DNA of 64,000 nucleotides, from positions 124,001 to 188,000 of the forward strand of contig JBMONC010000053.1 in NCBI GenBank assembly GCA_049324875.1, in the 5' to 3' direction. Below, one piece after another: positions 50,190-58,044 of this stretch (the stretch's first letter is position 1; every line of letters starts with the position of its first letter). The translations under genes were made by a program, and so were the position numbers. Source of the stretch: JAWLHU01 sp049324875. GTDB lineage: Bacteria > Bacillota > Sulfobacillia > Symbiobacteriales > Symbiobacteriaceae. Below the pieces are notes generated by a model, which had not been told where the DNA came from, ran no database searches, and was given only the letters and a program-made list of their open reading frames with translations.

Positions 50190-51077
50190 TCAAGGCAGGG
50201 TGACGAACTCGTACCCCTCCGCCCGGAGCCGCTGAATCACCACCGGCAGCGCCTCTGCCGTGTGCCGCATGGTGTCGTGAAAGAGGATGACGGCGCCCCT
50301 GTGCAGCTGCCGCATCACATCGTCCACCACCTTGTGCGGATCCTTGTAGCCGTCGATCACGCCCTCCCAGTCCAGCGAGCCGTTGGTCCAGTTGATCAAC
50401 TCCATCTCCATCTCCTTCAGGAGGCGGAGCAGGTTCTGGTCGTAGGCGCCGAAGGGGGGGCGGAAGTAGCGGGGCTTCTGGCCGGTCACCTGCTGGATCA
50501 GCTCCACCAGCGGCTCGATCTCCTTGCGCTGGTCAGCCGGGGCCAGCCGTGCCATGTTGGGGTGGGTCATGGTGTGGACGGCGAGGGTATGCCCCTCCCG
50601 GTGGATCCGCTCCACCAGCTCAGGGTGGTTCCGGGCACCGTACCCGGTGATGAAGAAGACCGCCTTCACCTGCTCCTGCGCCAGGGTCTCCAGGATCGGC
50701 ACCGTCCACTCCGACGGGCCGTCATCGAAGGTGAGCAGGACCACCTTCCGGTCGGCGGCGGCGGGGTCGCTGGGGACCAGGGGCAGACCGATCCCCCGGG
50801 GCATCCAGGTGACTTCGGGCCTGGTCGGAACCGGGGTGGGTTCCACGTGGACCGGCGACGGAACCTCCCCGGAGACCCCGCTGGGGGGCTTGGGCTCGGG
50901 CGCTTCGGCCCGGTCCTTTCGATCGGGCTGAGCCGGGGCGGGCTGGGCGGGGGACTGGGCCGGGGGGGCTGGGAGGGCCGGAGGCGCGTCCGGACTGGGG
51001 TGGCGAGAGGGGGTCGAGCCGCAGGCGGAGAGGAGGAGAAGCGCTGACAGGAGAAGGGGAGCGATGGTCCTTTTCAT
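50190..51077 (-). CDS. Polysaccharide deacetylase lipoprotein
   Basis: 295 residues. Lipobox LLLSAC at residues 14-19, a Pro/Ala-rich spacer to about 100, and a NodB deacetylase domain with VVLLTFDDGPSEWT, HTMTHPNMARL, RPPFGAYDQN and ILFHDTM. It removes acetyl groups from peptidoglycan or another glycan at the outer surface and belongs to the CE4 family. It lies next to a GH18-like hydrolase, both leftward, which suggests a cell-wall or spore-cortex role. Confidence 0.95.
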   Translation of the reverse strand: MKRTIAPLLLSALLLLSACGSTPSRHPSPDAPPALPAPPAQSPAQPAPAQPDRKDRAEAPEPKPPSGVSGEVPSPVHVEPTPVPTRPEVTWMPRGIGLPLVPSDPAAADRKVVLLTFDDGPSEWTVPILETLAQEQVKAVFFITGYGARNHPELVERIHREGHTLAVHTMTHPNMARLAPADQRKEIEPLVELIQQVTGQKPRYFRPPFGAYDQNLLRLLKEMEMELINWTNGSLDWEGVIDGYKDPHKVVDDVMRQLHRGAVILFHDTMRHTAEALPVVIQRLRAEGYEFVTLP

Positions 51078-51124
51078 GGTTGGCGGGCTGTCCCTCTCGA
51101 TGGAGTTTTGCGGATCCTACCTAT

Positions 51125-51154
51125 AGATTACGGCCTCACCCCGAATTGGGTCAA
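51125..51154 (-). promoter_or_regulatory. Promoter of the deacetylase gene
   Basis: TTGACC (51154-51149), an 18-nt spacer and TAATCT (51130-51125). Confidence 0.45.
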
Positions 51155-51182
51155 AGCGAAACCACTGCCATCTAAGGGAATT

Positions 51183-52403
51183 TTAGCGCAGGGGTGTGAC
51201 GAGGCTGTCGATCGCCTGCATCTCCTCCCCGTCCAGCGAGGTGATGATCCAGACCGAGATGCCCGCCAGGTTGTGCCGCTTGGCCAGCGCCACCTTCTGC
51301 ACCACCGACTCCCGGGTCTCGTACTCCATCAGGATGCCGAGCAGCAGCTTTTCGCGGGGGACCTCCCGAAGGCTGAGGAGGATCGCCTCCTCCACCTTCT
51401 CCAGCGGCTCAGGTTCATGCCCGGCGTAGTGGTAGGCCATCACCAGCACGAGGTCGGCGTGGACCGCCACCGCCGCATGGTCGTAGCCCGGGTACCAGCC
51501 GTTGGGCGGGGGCGGGGGGACGGCGACGACCACCTCACGACCCCACCTGTGGAGACGGTCGGCCACCGCCTTGACCAGCCCGACATAGCCGCTTCGGATC
51601 CGGGTCAGCTCCTCGTCGCCGGCGCCCAGGCCCAGCCCCTCCAGGTCGAGCACGACGCCCTCCAGCCTCTGCTCCAGCACGACCGCCTCGATCTGGGCCG
51701 CCAGCCGGTCATGGGCGGCTGTGTCCAGCACCAGATCGGTCAGGCCCCCGTCCCTGTCCCCCCGGACGACGGCGAGAAAGCGGTTGACATCCTCATCGCG
51801 GGCCAGTCCCAGCACCTCATCGGCGCCCTCCGGCCAGAAGTACTCGCCCTGGTCCAGGGAGAGCTCCCCCTCCGGGGTGATGGAGGACCAGGTGAAGGCC
51901 ACGTCGGAGAAGTGCCGGAGGAAACCCCGCCACTGGTAGCTGCCGAGCCCGTAGAAGACCAGGGTCCGCATGGGACGGACCGCCGACCGGATGCTGACCG
52001 TCCGGCTCTCCTCATCCCACAGGACCGTGGCCTGGAAGGCCTCCGCAAAGATCCGGACCGGCACCAGGGTGCGGTTCTCCACCAGCTGGGGCTCCACATC
52101 CAGCTCCACCGCCACGCCGTTGACCACCGCCCGCCTGTCGCCCACCACCAACTCCAGGCTTCGCCCCTGCCCGCCTGCGAGGATCGTCCGGCTCTCGGGC
52201 ACCCACTGGACCCGCACGCCCAGCGCTTCCGCAATGGCCCGGAAGGGAACCAGGGTGCGGCCGTTGATCAGCATCGGGGGTACGTCGCTCTTCAGCGGAA
52301 TCCCATCGACCACCACGCGGGTAGTCAGTTCCTTCGCCTGGGCAAACGGCGGGAGAAGGGCGGCCACCAGCAGGGCCAGCAGCCAGACAGCGAGACGCTT
52401 CAC
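51183..52403 (-). CDS. Secreted protein with copper-amine-oxidase N domain and GH18-like hydrolase
   Basis: 406 residues from GTG at 52403 (AGGAGG 9 nt upstream). Signal peptide (VWLLALLVAALLPPFAQA), two stalk domains of the copper amine oxidase N type (LINGRTLVPFRAIAEALGV and LVENRTLVPVRIFAEAF, each followed by VQW or VLW), then a GH18-like TIM barrel (about 150-406) with GVVLDLEGLG as the catalytic strand and VMAYHYAGHEP. The catalytic Glu of the DxxDxDxE motif survives but the preceding Asp residues are reduced. Similar spore proteins (YaaH/SleL) cleave cortex fragments; here activity on peptidoglycan is inferred. Follows uvrC by 18 nt. Confidence 0.85.
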   Translation of the reverse strand: MKRLAVWLLALLVAALLPPFAQAKELTTRVVVDGIPLKSDVPPMLINGRTLVPFRAIAEALGVRVQWVPESRTILAGGQGRSLELVVGDRRAVVNGVAVELDVEPQLVENRTLVPVRIFAEAFQATVLWDEESRTVSIRSAVRPMRTLVFYGLGSYQWRGFLRHFSDVAFTWSSITPEGELSLDQGEYFWPEGADEVLGLARDEDVNRFLAVVRGDRDGGLTDLVLDTAAHDRLAAQIEAVVLEQRLEGVVLDLEGLGLGAGDEELTRIRSGYVGLVKAVADRLHRWGREVVVAVPPPPPNGWYPGYDHAAVAVHADLVLVMAYHYAGHEPEPLEKVEEAILLSLREVPREKLLLGILMEYETRESVVQKVALAKRHNLAGISVWIITSLDGEEMQAIDSLVTPLR

Positions 52404-52421
52404 AGGATCGGTCCTCCTCTG

Positions 52422-54338
52422 CTATCGAACGCCTCCCAGGCTCTCCTTCACCCGCTCCGCCAGGTCCAGGTTCATGCCCGGGACGGCAGCGATCTCCTCC
52501 AGGGGCGCCTCCCGGATCGCCTTCAGGGAGCCAAACGCCTTGAGCAGCGCCTTCTTCCGCTTCGGTCCGATGCCGGGGACATCATCCAGGCGGCTGTGGG
52601 TCGCCGCCTTCCGGTGCAGCTTCCGGTGGTAGGTGATGGCGAAGCGGTGGGCCTCATCCCGCACCCGCTGGAGCAGGAAGAGCCCCTGGGAGCCCCGAGG
52701 GAGCTTGATCCACTCCTCCCGGCCCTCCTCGCAGAGCAGCTCCTCCTCCTTGGCCAGGCCGAAGGTCGGGAGATGCTCCACGCCGAGCATCCGCATCGCC
52801 TCGCGGGCGTAGGCCAGCTGGCCCTTCCCGCCGTCGATGATCAGCAGGTCCGGGAAGACGGCGAACTTGGGCCCCTCCCCCGGCGCCGGCGGCTCCACGC
52901 CGTACGCTGCCGCCTCCTCCGCGGCGATCAACCCCGCCTCCAGGTCCTTCACCCGGCCGCCGGAGAGGGCGGCCCGCTCCATCAAGCCCCGCTTGAACCG
53001 CCGGGTGATCGCCTCCGCCATGTTGGCGAAGTCGTTGTTCTTGTCCACCTTGATCTTGAACCGCCGGTAGTCCTCCTTCTTCGGCTTCCCGCCCTCGAAG
53101 ACCACCATGGAGGCGACCGCCTCGGAACCCTGGACATGGGAGATGTCAAAGCACTCGATCCGGTAGGGCAGCCGGTCCAGGTTCAGCTGCGCCTGCAGTT
53201 CATGGAGGGCGCCCTCGGTGGCGGCCAGCTCCTGCTCCCGCTGCTTCCGGCGCTCAGCCATCCCCTCGGCGGCGTTCTGGGTGACCATCTCGACCAGCTC
53301 CCGCTTCTCCCCCCGCTGGGGCCGGCGCAGGACCACCTTGCTCCCCCGCTTGGCCGAGAGCCACTCCTCCAGCACCTCCGCCTCCTCGATCTCCTCGGAG
53401 ACCAGGATCTCCTTCGGCACGAAGTCGGTCTGGTTGTAGTGCTGCTCGATAAAGGCCGCGAGGATCTCACCGCCGGTCATCTCATCGGCGCCGGACATGA
53501 TGAAGGAGTCACGGCCCACCAGCTTCCCCTGGCGGACGAAGAAGACCTGCAGATTCGCCTCGTCATAGCTCTTGGCGTAGGAGATGGCATCCAGGTCGAC
53601 CATCTCGCGGGAGATGATCTTCTGCTTCTCCGTCACCTTCTCGATGGCGTACAGCTGGTCCCGCAGCTCGGCGGCCCGCTCGAACTCCAGGTTCTCGGCG
53701 GCCTCCTCCATCCGGCTGCGGATCCGGTTGACCACCTCATCGGTGCGCCCCTCCAGGAAGGCCTGCAGGTCCCTGGTGGCCTGGGCGTACTCGGCCTGCT
53801 TGTCGAAGTCGGCAAGGCAGGGCCCCAGGCAGCGGCCGATATGGTACTGCAGGCAGGCCCGGGGGTGCTTCGACGGGTCGTTGCAGGTGCGGAGCGGGAA
53901 GAGACGGCGGGCCAGCTTCATGGTGTCCCACATGGGCTGGGTACTGGTGTAGGGACCGAAATAGCGGGAGCCGTCCTTCTTCATGGAGCGCGCGACCACC
54001 AGCCGCGGCCACTGCTCGTGGAGGGTGAGCCGCAGATAGGGGTAGTGCTTGTCATCCCGCAGGCGGATGTTGTACTTCGGCTTGTGCTTCTTGATCAGGT
54101 TGGATTCGAGGATCAGCGCTTCCACTTCGCTGTCGGTGACGATATGCTCAATCTCGGCGATCTGACCCACCAGCGCGAGCACCTTGGCGGTCAGGTTCCG
54201 GGACGACTGGAAGTACTGGCGCACCCGGTTCTTCAGGTTGCGTGCCTTCCCCACGTAAAGAATCCGGCCGTCTGCGTCCTTGTAGACGTAGCAGCCGGGC
54301 TTGTCGGGGAGTAACTTTAGCTGTTCCTCCAGCTCCAA
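52422..54338 (-). CDS. uvrC: Excinuclease ABC subunit C
   Basis: 638 residues, TTG start at 54338 with GGGGAGG 9 nt upstream. GIY-YIG endonuclease domain (PGCYVYKDADGRILYVGKAR), the cysteine-rich ACLQYHIGRCLGPC segment, the UVR motif (NRIRSRMEEAAENLEFERAA), the RNase H-like catalytic domain (IECFDISHVQGSEAVASMVV, DLLIIDGGKGQL) and the C-terminal helix-hairpin-helix (LDDVPGIGPKRKKALL). A Gly/Pro/Ala-rich insertion of about 35 residues sits before the second nuclease strand. Makes both incisions in nucleotide excision repair with UvrA, whose gene is 4 kb away on the same strand. Confidence 0.98.
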   Translation of the reverse strand: MELEEQLKLLPDKPGCYVYKDADGRILYVGKARNLKNRVRQYFQSSRNLTAKVLALVGQIAEIEHIVTDSEVEALILESNLIKKHKPKYNIRLRDDKHYPYLRLTLHEQWPRLVVARSMKKDGSRYFGPYTSTQPMWDTMKLARRLFPLRTCNDPSKHPRACLQYHIGRCLGPCLADFDKQAEYAQATRDLQAFLEGRTDEVVNRIRSRMEEAAENLEFERAAELRDQLYAIEKVTEKQKIISREMVDLDAISYAKSYDEANLQVFFVRQGKLVGRDSFIMSGADEMTGGEILAAFIEQHYNQTDFVPKEILVSEEIEEAEVLEEWLSAKRGSKVVLRRPQRGEKRELVEMVTQNAAEGMAERRKQREQELAATEGALHELQAQLNLDRLPYRIECFDISHVQGSEAVASMVVFEGGKPKKEDYRRFKIKVDKNNDFANMAEAITRRFKRGLMERAALSGGRVKDLEAGLIAAEEAAAYGVEPPAPGEGPKFAVFPDLLIIDGGKGQLAYAREAMRMLGVEHLPTFGLAKEEELLCEEGREEWIKLPRGSQGLFLLQRVRDEAHRFAITYHRKLHRKAATHSRLDDVPGIGPKRKKALLKAFGSLKAIREAPLEEIAAVPGMNLDLAERVKESLGGVR

Positions 54339-54371
54339 GGGCGGTCACCTCCCCTCTATTCTATCATCCTC

Positions 54372-54406
54372 CGGAAAAGGGAAAAGCCCCGCGCAGAGCA
54401 GGGCTT
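54372..54406 (-). terminator. Terminator between the anti-sigma gene and uvrC
   Basis: On the minus strand AAGCCC (54406-54401) pairs with GGGCTT (54389-54384), followed by TTCCCTTTTCC. Confidence 0.7.
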
Positions 54407-54418
54407 GGCGGTTTTTGA

Positions 54419-55009
54419 TCAGCGGATCTCCACCAGGCCGGACCGTGTGAAGTCGACCGCCGTCCAGTCGGCAGAGGGCCGGGAAGCCTTCGGCCTCGGG
54501 GCCGGTGGGTTGGTGCTCTGCGCCGTGGTGGCCTGCGCCTTGGGGGCAGGCGCCTGGGGGGCGGATGCCTTCGCGGGCCGCACGGTGGCGGTTTGCGGCT
54601 GGGATGTCACGGGCTGGGCGATCTGCTGGCTGATGCTCGCAGGTGCTGGGGTGGGCGGGCTGAAGGAGGACGACCGCACTGGTTCCGCCGACATCTCCCA
54701 GGGGGTCTCGCTCTGGGCGCCGGCTGCGGGGATGGCCGCAACCGGGACAGGGCCGGGCTGCTGGAGGCTGTCCATATAGGCCCCCGAGGGGATGATCATC
54801 ATCCAGAAGATGCCCGCCGCCGCGGCAACGGCCAGCATCTGTCGCGCCTGCATCCGCTGGCTGGCCGCGCGGGAGGAGACGGGCGGCCGCTCCCGCGCTG
54901 CATCCTTGTCCAGTTCCCGGCTGATGTTGGCCCACATATCCTCTGGCACCGGGACGGACATCGCTTGTTTTCGCAGGCTCTCCTTGATCACCCTGTCGTT
55001 AAGACGCAC
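54419..55009 (-). CDS. Anti-sigma-like membrane protein
   Basis: 196 residues from GTG at 55009. N-terminal helical region (NDRVIKESLRKQAMSVPVPE, DMWANISRELDK) without a zinc-binding HxxxCxxC, one membrane segment (MLAVAAAAGIFWMMIIP) and a Pro/Ala/Thr/Ser-rich outer part. It lies 6 nt behind the ECF sigma gene, the usual place of an anti-sigma partner; that function is inferred from context. Confidence 0.8.
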   Translation of the reverse strand: MRLNDRVIKESLRKQAMSVPVPEDMWANISRELDKDAARERPPVSSRAASQRMQARQMLAVAAAAGIFWMMIIPSGAYMDSLQQPGPVPVAAIPAAGAQSETPWEMSAEPVRSSSFSPPTPAPASISQQIAQPVTSQPQTATVRPAKASAPQAPAPKAQATTAQSTNPPAPRPKASRPSADWTAVDFTRSGLVEIR

Positions 55010-55015
55010 AGCGTG

Positions 55016-55663
55016 TCACTCCTCGCACGTAACAAGCGGAATGGGATGGGACAGGCGTGTGTAAGAGAGGGCGACCAGATCCGGCCGGCCCATCTGACGG
55101 GCCATGAAGTGCCGCAGCAGCTCCCGCGCCCGGTGAAGCCGGGACTTGACGGTCCCCGGCGGGCAACCGATCACCGCTGCGATCTCGGTGTCGGAGAACT
55201 CGTGGAAGTACTTGAGCACGACCACGCTGCGGTGCATGGGGTCCAGCTGGCCAATGGCGCGGTGCAGCAGCCGCCGCTCCTCACTGTCCAGGGCAGCCTC
55301 CTCCGGCTGCCAGTCGCGCGCCGGCACAGCGCCTTGATCGCGGGTGAGACCCGGCGCGGGGTCCAGCTCTTCCTTGATCTTGCGCCGGCGCAAGATGGTG
55401 ATGGCCTCGTTCACCGCGACCCGGTAGAGCCACGACTTGAAGCTGGAGCGGAACTGGAATTTGGCGATGGAGCGGAAGACCTTCAGGAACGTCTCCTGCA
55501 CCACATCCTGCGCCAGCGCCGCATCGCGGACAACCAGAAACGCGAAGCGGAAGACATCATCCCTGTATAGCATGAAGAGATCCTCGAACGCGCAGCGGTC
55601 GCCCGCCTGGCATCGCTCAACGAGTTCAATCTCCACGTCGCGCACAGGTTGCAGCTCGGCCAT
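55016..55663 (-). CDS. ECF-subfamily RNA polymerase sigma factor
   Basis: 215 residues from ATG at 55663 (GGGGGTGA upstream); the frame extends to 55729 but the promoter lies there. Region 2 (AQDVVQETFLKVFRSIAKFQ, FKSWLYRVAVNEAITILRRR) and region 4 (LDPMHRSVVVLKYFHEFSDT, GCPPGTVKSRLHRARELLRH). Paired with a membrane anti-sigma-like protein downstream. Confidence 0.94.
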   Translation of the reverse strand: MAELQPVRDVEIELVERCQAGDRCAFEDLFMLYRDDVFRFAFLVVRDAALAQDVVQETFLKVFRSIAKFQFRSSFKSWLYRVAVNEAITILRRRKIKEELDPAPGLTRDQGAVPARDWQPEEAALDSEERRLLHRAIGQLDPMHRSVVVLKYFHEFSDTEIAAVIGCPPGTVKSRLHRARELLRHFMARQMGRPDLVALSYTRLSHPIPLVTCEE

Positions 55664-55702
55664 ACCACTCACCCCCAACCGTTTGGTCGGTACATATAAA
55701 GA

Positions 55703-55731
55703 ACTATACCATGAGGAAGGGTACGGCACAA
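55703..55731 (-). promoter_or_regulatory. Promoter of the second ECF sigma operon
   Basis: TTGTGC (55731-55726), a 17-nt spacer and TATAGT (55708-55703), with TGG directly before the -10. Confidence 0.55.
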
Positions 55732-55791
55732 AGATGAAAATTGAGCCGTAACAGGGATATGATTCGCCGTCCGCCAGACTATCTCCTGTCT

Positions 55792-55836
55792 AAAACGCGA
55801 ACCCACCTGGCGAACTGACCGCCGGTGGGTTCGCGC
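55792..55836 (-). terminator. Terminator after the protease/binding-protein fusion
   Basis: GCGAACCCACC (55834-55824 read on minus) and its partner GGTGGGTTCGC (55807-55797) form an 11-bp stem, followed by GTTTTAGAC. Confidence 0.78.
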
Positions 55837-55847
55837 CCCAAACTGTG

Positions 55848-57839
55848 CTACTCCCGCAGCTCGTGCTGCCCCTGGACCCACTCAAAGACGAAGACCCGGG
55901 CCGCCTGGTTTTCGCCGGTCAAGGGGTCGAAGGTGATGGTGGAGGACCACCCGGGATAGGCCCGGGTCGACCGGACCAGCTCAGCCAACTCCGAGCGGCT
56001 GGGCACCCGAGCCGGGTGCTCCCCGCCATAGCGGACCAGCGCCTCCAGAATCACCCGGGCGGCGTCGTAGCCGAACATCCCGTACCCGCGGCTGGGCTTG
56101 CCCAGCACGTTCTGGAAATGGCGCTCAAACCGCTCATCCCGCCCGTTGGTGAAGTGGGTAAAGTAGATACCCCGCCAGGTGGGGGTGGTGATGCTCCGGA
56201 AGGCCGAACTGTAAAGATCTGCACCGCCGATGATCGGTAGGGTGATGCCCTCCTCCCTGAGGGCCTGGGCCACCTGGAAGCCAATCTGGCTGTTTCCCGC
56301 GTAGTAGATGGCATCGGCCCCGGATTGGAGCACCTGCTCCTTCAGCTCAGCTGCCACCGGTGGGCTGGAGAGCGTGAGACGGCCGGCCACCGGCAGGGAG
56401 ATGATCTGGGCCGAGGTCTCAAAGGAGGCCGCCCGACTCTCTGCCGCTGCGCTCCCGTCGAGGATCAGGAGGATGGCGCGAGCCTTCAGGCTGTTCTTCG
56501 CAAAGGTCGCAGCGGCGGCCTCCAGACGGGCGTTGGAGGCGATCAGCCGGTTGAAGTGGGGCCACCCGCGCGCCGTCAGCTCCTCAGCCCCGGCGGTGGG
56601 AGCGATGGTGACCAGACCGGTTTCGGCCAGCACTTCGGCGAGAGCGGCGCTCACCTGGCTGGTGAAGCTGCCCACCACCCCGACCACCTCCTGGTCGTAG
56701 GCGAGCATCTTCGCCACCTCCCGTGCGGTCTCCGGCCGGCCCTGGTCATCGTAGCGGGCCAGCGAGACCTCATAGCCCACCTTGCGCAGGTCTGACTCCA
56801 TGTCCCGCAGGGCAAGCTCTGCGCCGCTGGCCAGATCGTTGCCCCAGACCCCATGAGCCCCGGAAAGGGGCGCCACGGCTGCAAGGACGAGCCGGACGGT
56901 CTGGACAGGTGCCGGGGAGCCGCAGGCGGCGGGAGCAGGGCTGGCTGCCCACTCCTGCAGGAGCCTCCTGATCTCAGCATCAATGGGAACGGCATAGGCC
57001 ACCGGGGTGTCGGCCGCAGCGGTCACGACCCCTGCCACCTCGCCGGTCTCCCGGTGAAGGAGGGGGCTGCCGCTGGCGCCGTGGACCACCGTGGCGCCCT
57101 TGAACTCGACCAGGTTCCCGTAGTACCGGTCGTCAATCCGCTTGGCCACGCCCACCTGCTGCACCTCCGCCTGCAGGAGCGCGGCGTTCGGCGTGTCCTT
57201 GGGGCTGCCCAGCACATAAACCCCATCGCCCGGCGCGAGCGGTGTCTCACGGAGGGAGAAGGCGTCGGGCCATTTGAGCGTCGGGACGTCGACCAAGGCG
57301 ACATCCAGGTTGCGATCCAGGTTGATGACGGTGCCGAGGTGGCTGGTGCCGTTGTCATCAATCACGTTGATGCAGCCGCGGTATCCCTCGATCACATGGG
57401 CGCTGGTGACAACTTTCCCACCGTCGATAATAAACCCGGACCCGCTCTTGCTCCCCTGCTCCCCCCGCACGTTGAGGGAGACGACCGAGCGCATGTAGCG
57501 CTCCAGGTCGGGATCGGGCTCCCCCGCGCTGGGACCGGGGATATTGACGGCTGGAGGATCGGCCTGGTCGGGGCCGTTGGCGGTGACGGAGAGGGCCGGC
57601 TCCCAGGGCCACTGACCGGCCTGGTAGCGGTAGCCGCCCAGCGTTCCGGTCACAAAGAGGGCCAGGAGTGCGATGGCAAAGACCCAACCGGGAAGCCGGT
57701 CGCGCGGATGCTCCCGGTCTCGCCGGCGAGTCGGCGTGGGCCGATCAGTCTGCTTCAACGGTGTGCCGCAACTGTCACAATAGCGGGCCGCCGGAGAGAC
57801 CGACGTCCCGCAGTAAGGACATTTGTTGGGGGTGACCAC
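55848..57839 (-). CDS. Zinc ribbon - membrane helix - trypsin-like protease - periplasmic binding protein fusion
   Basis: 663 residues from GTG at 57839 (AAGGAGA 8 nt upstream). Order: zinc ribbon (CPYCGTSVSPAARYCDSCGT, residues 6-25), basic linker, membrane helix (PGWVFAIALLALFVTGTLGG, about 50-69), HtrA/trypsin-like protease (about 105-300) with SGSGFIIDGGKVVTSAHVIE, NLDVALVDV and VVHGASGSPLLHRE giving the His-Asp-Ser triad, then a type 1 periplasmic binding domain (about 315-655) with PLSGAHGVWGNDLASGAELA, VVGVVGSFTSQVSAALAEVL, TIAPTAGAEEL and GYDAARVILEALV as in Leu/Ile/Val-binding proteins. The zinc ribbon would be cytoplasmic and the other domains outside. A ligand-controlled surface protease is an attractive but unproven reading. 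Confidence 0.88.
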   Translation of the reverse strand: MVTPNKCPYCGTSVSPAARYCDSCGTPLKQTDRPTPTRRRDREHPRDRLPGWVFAIALLALFVTGTLGGYRYQAGQWPWEPALSVTANGPDQADPPAVNIPGPSAGEPDPDLERYMRSVVSLNVRGEQGSKSGSGFIIDGGKVVTSAHVIEGYRGCINVIDDNGTSHLGTVINLDRNLDVALVDVPTLKWPDAFSLRETPLAPGDGVYVLGSPKDTPNAALLQAEVQQVGVAKRIDDRYYGNLVEFKGATVVHGASGSPLLHRETGEVAGVVTAAADTPVAYAVPIDAEIRRLLQEWAASPAPAACGSPAPVQTVRLVLAAVAPLSGAHGVWGNDLASGAELALRDMESDLRKVGYEVSLARYDDQGRPETAREVAKMLAYDQEVVGVVGSFTSQVSAALAEVLAETGLVTIAPTAGAEELTARGWPHFNRLIASNARLEAAAATFAKNSLKARAILLILDGSAAAESRAASFETSAQIISLPVAGRLTLSSPPVAAELKEQVLQSGADAIYYAGNSQIGFQVAQALREEGITLPIIGGADLYSSAFRSITTPTWRGIYFTHFTNGRDERFERHFQNVLGKPSRGYGMFGYDAARVILEALVRYGGEHPARVPSRSELAELVRSTRAYPGWSSTITFDPLTGENQAARVFVFEWVQGQHELRE

Positions 57840-57993
57840 AGCCGCTCTCTCCTTAATCTTTCCTGCGCGGGGTGCATCAGAGTTGAGTTCGTGCTGAATT
57901 TCTCGACTCCTGCTGGCTGGTCTATCTTTTTGTCGCAAGAGACTCTTCGTAGTATAGACTCTCGGAACGACCGTCCGGGTTCAGCTCCGTGGA

Positions 57994-58030
57994 TAGAAAA
58001 CCACCCGGCAGGGCGCTCCGCCGGGTGGTG
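57994..58030 (-). terminator. Terminator after uvrA
   Basis: ACCACCCGGC (58029-58020 on minus) pairs with GCCGGGTGGT (58009-58000), followed by TTTCTATC. Confidence 0.82.
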
Positions 58031-58044
58031 GGTTCCAGGTGGGC

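Noticed and set aside
51108..54314. Rightward open frame of 1068 codons opposite uvrC and the GH18-like gene
   Set aside because: Long antisense frames are expected in very GC-rich genes; the reading is Leu/Gly/His/Gln-rich without motifs, while the opposite strand encodes UvrC.
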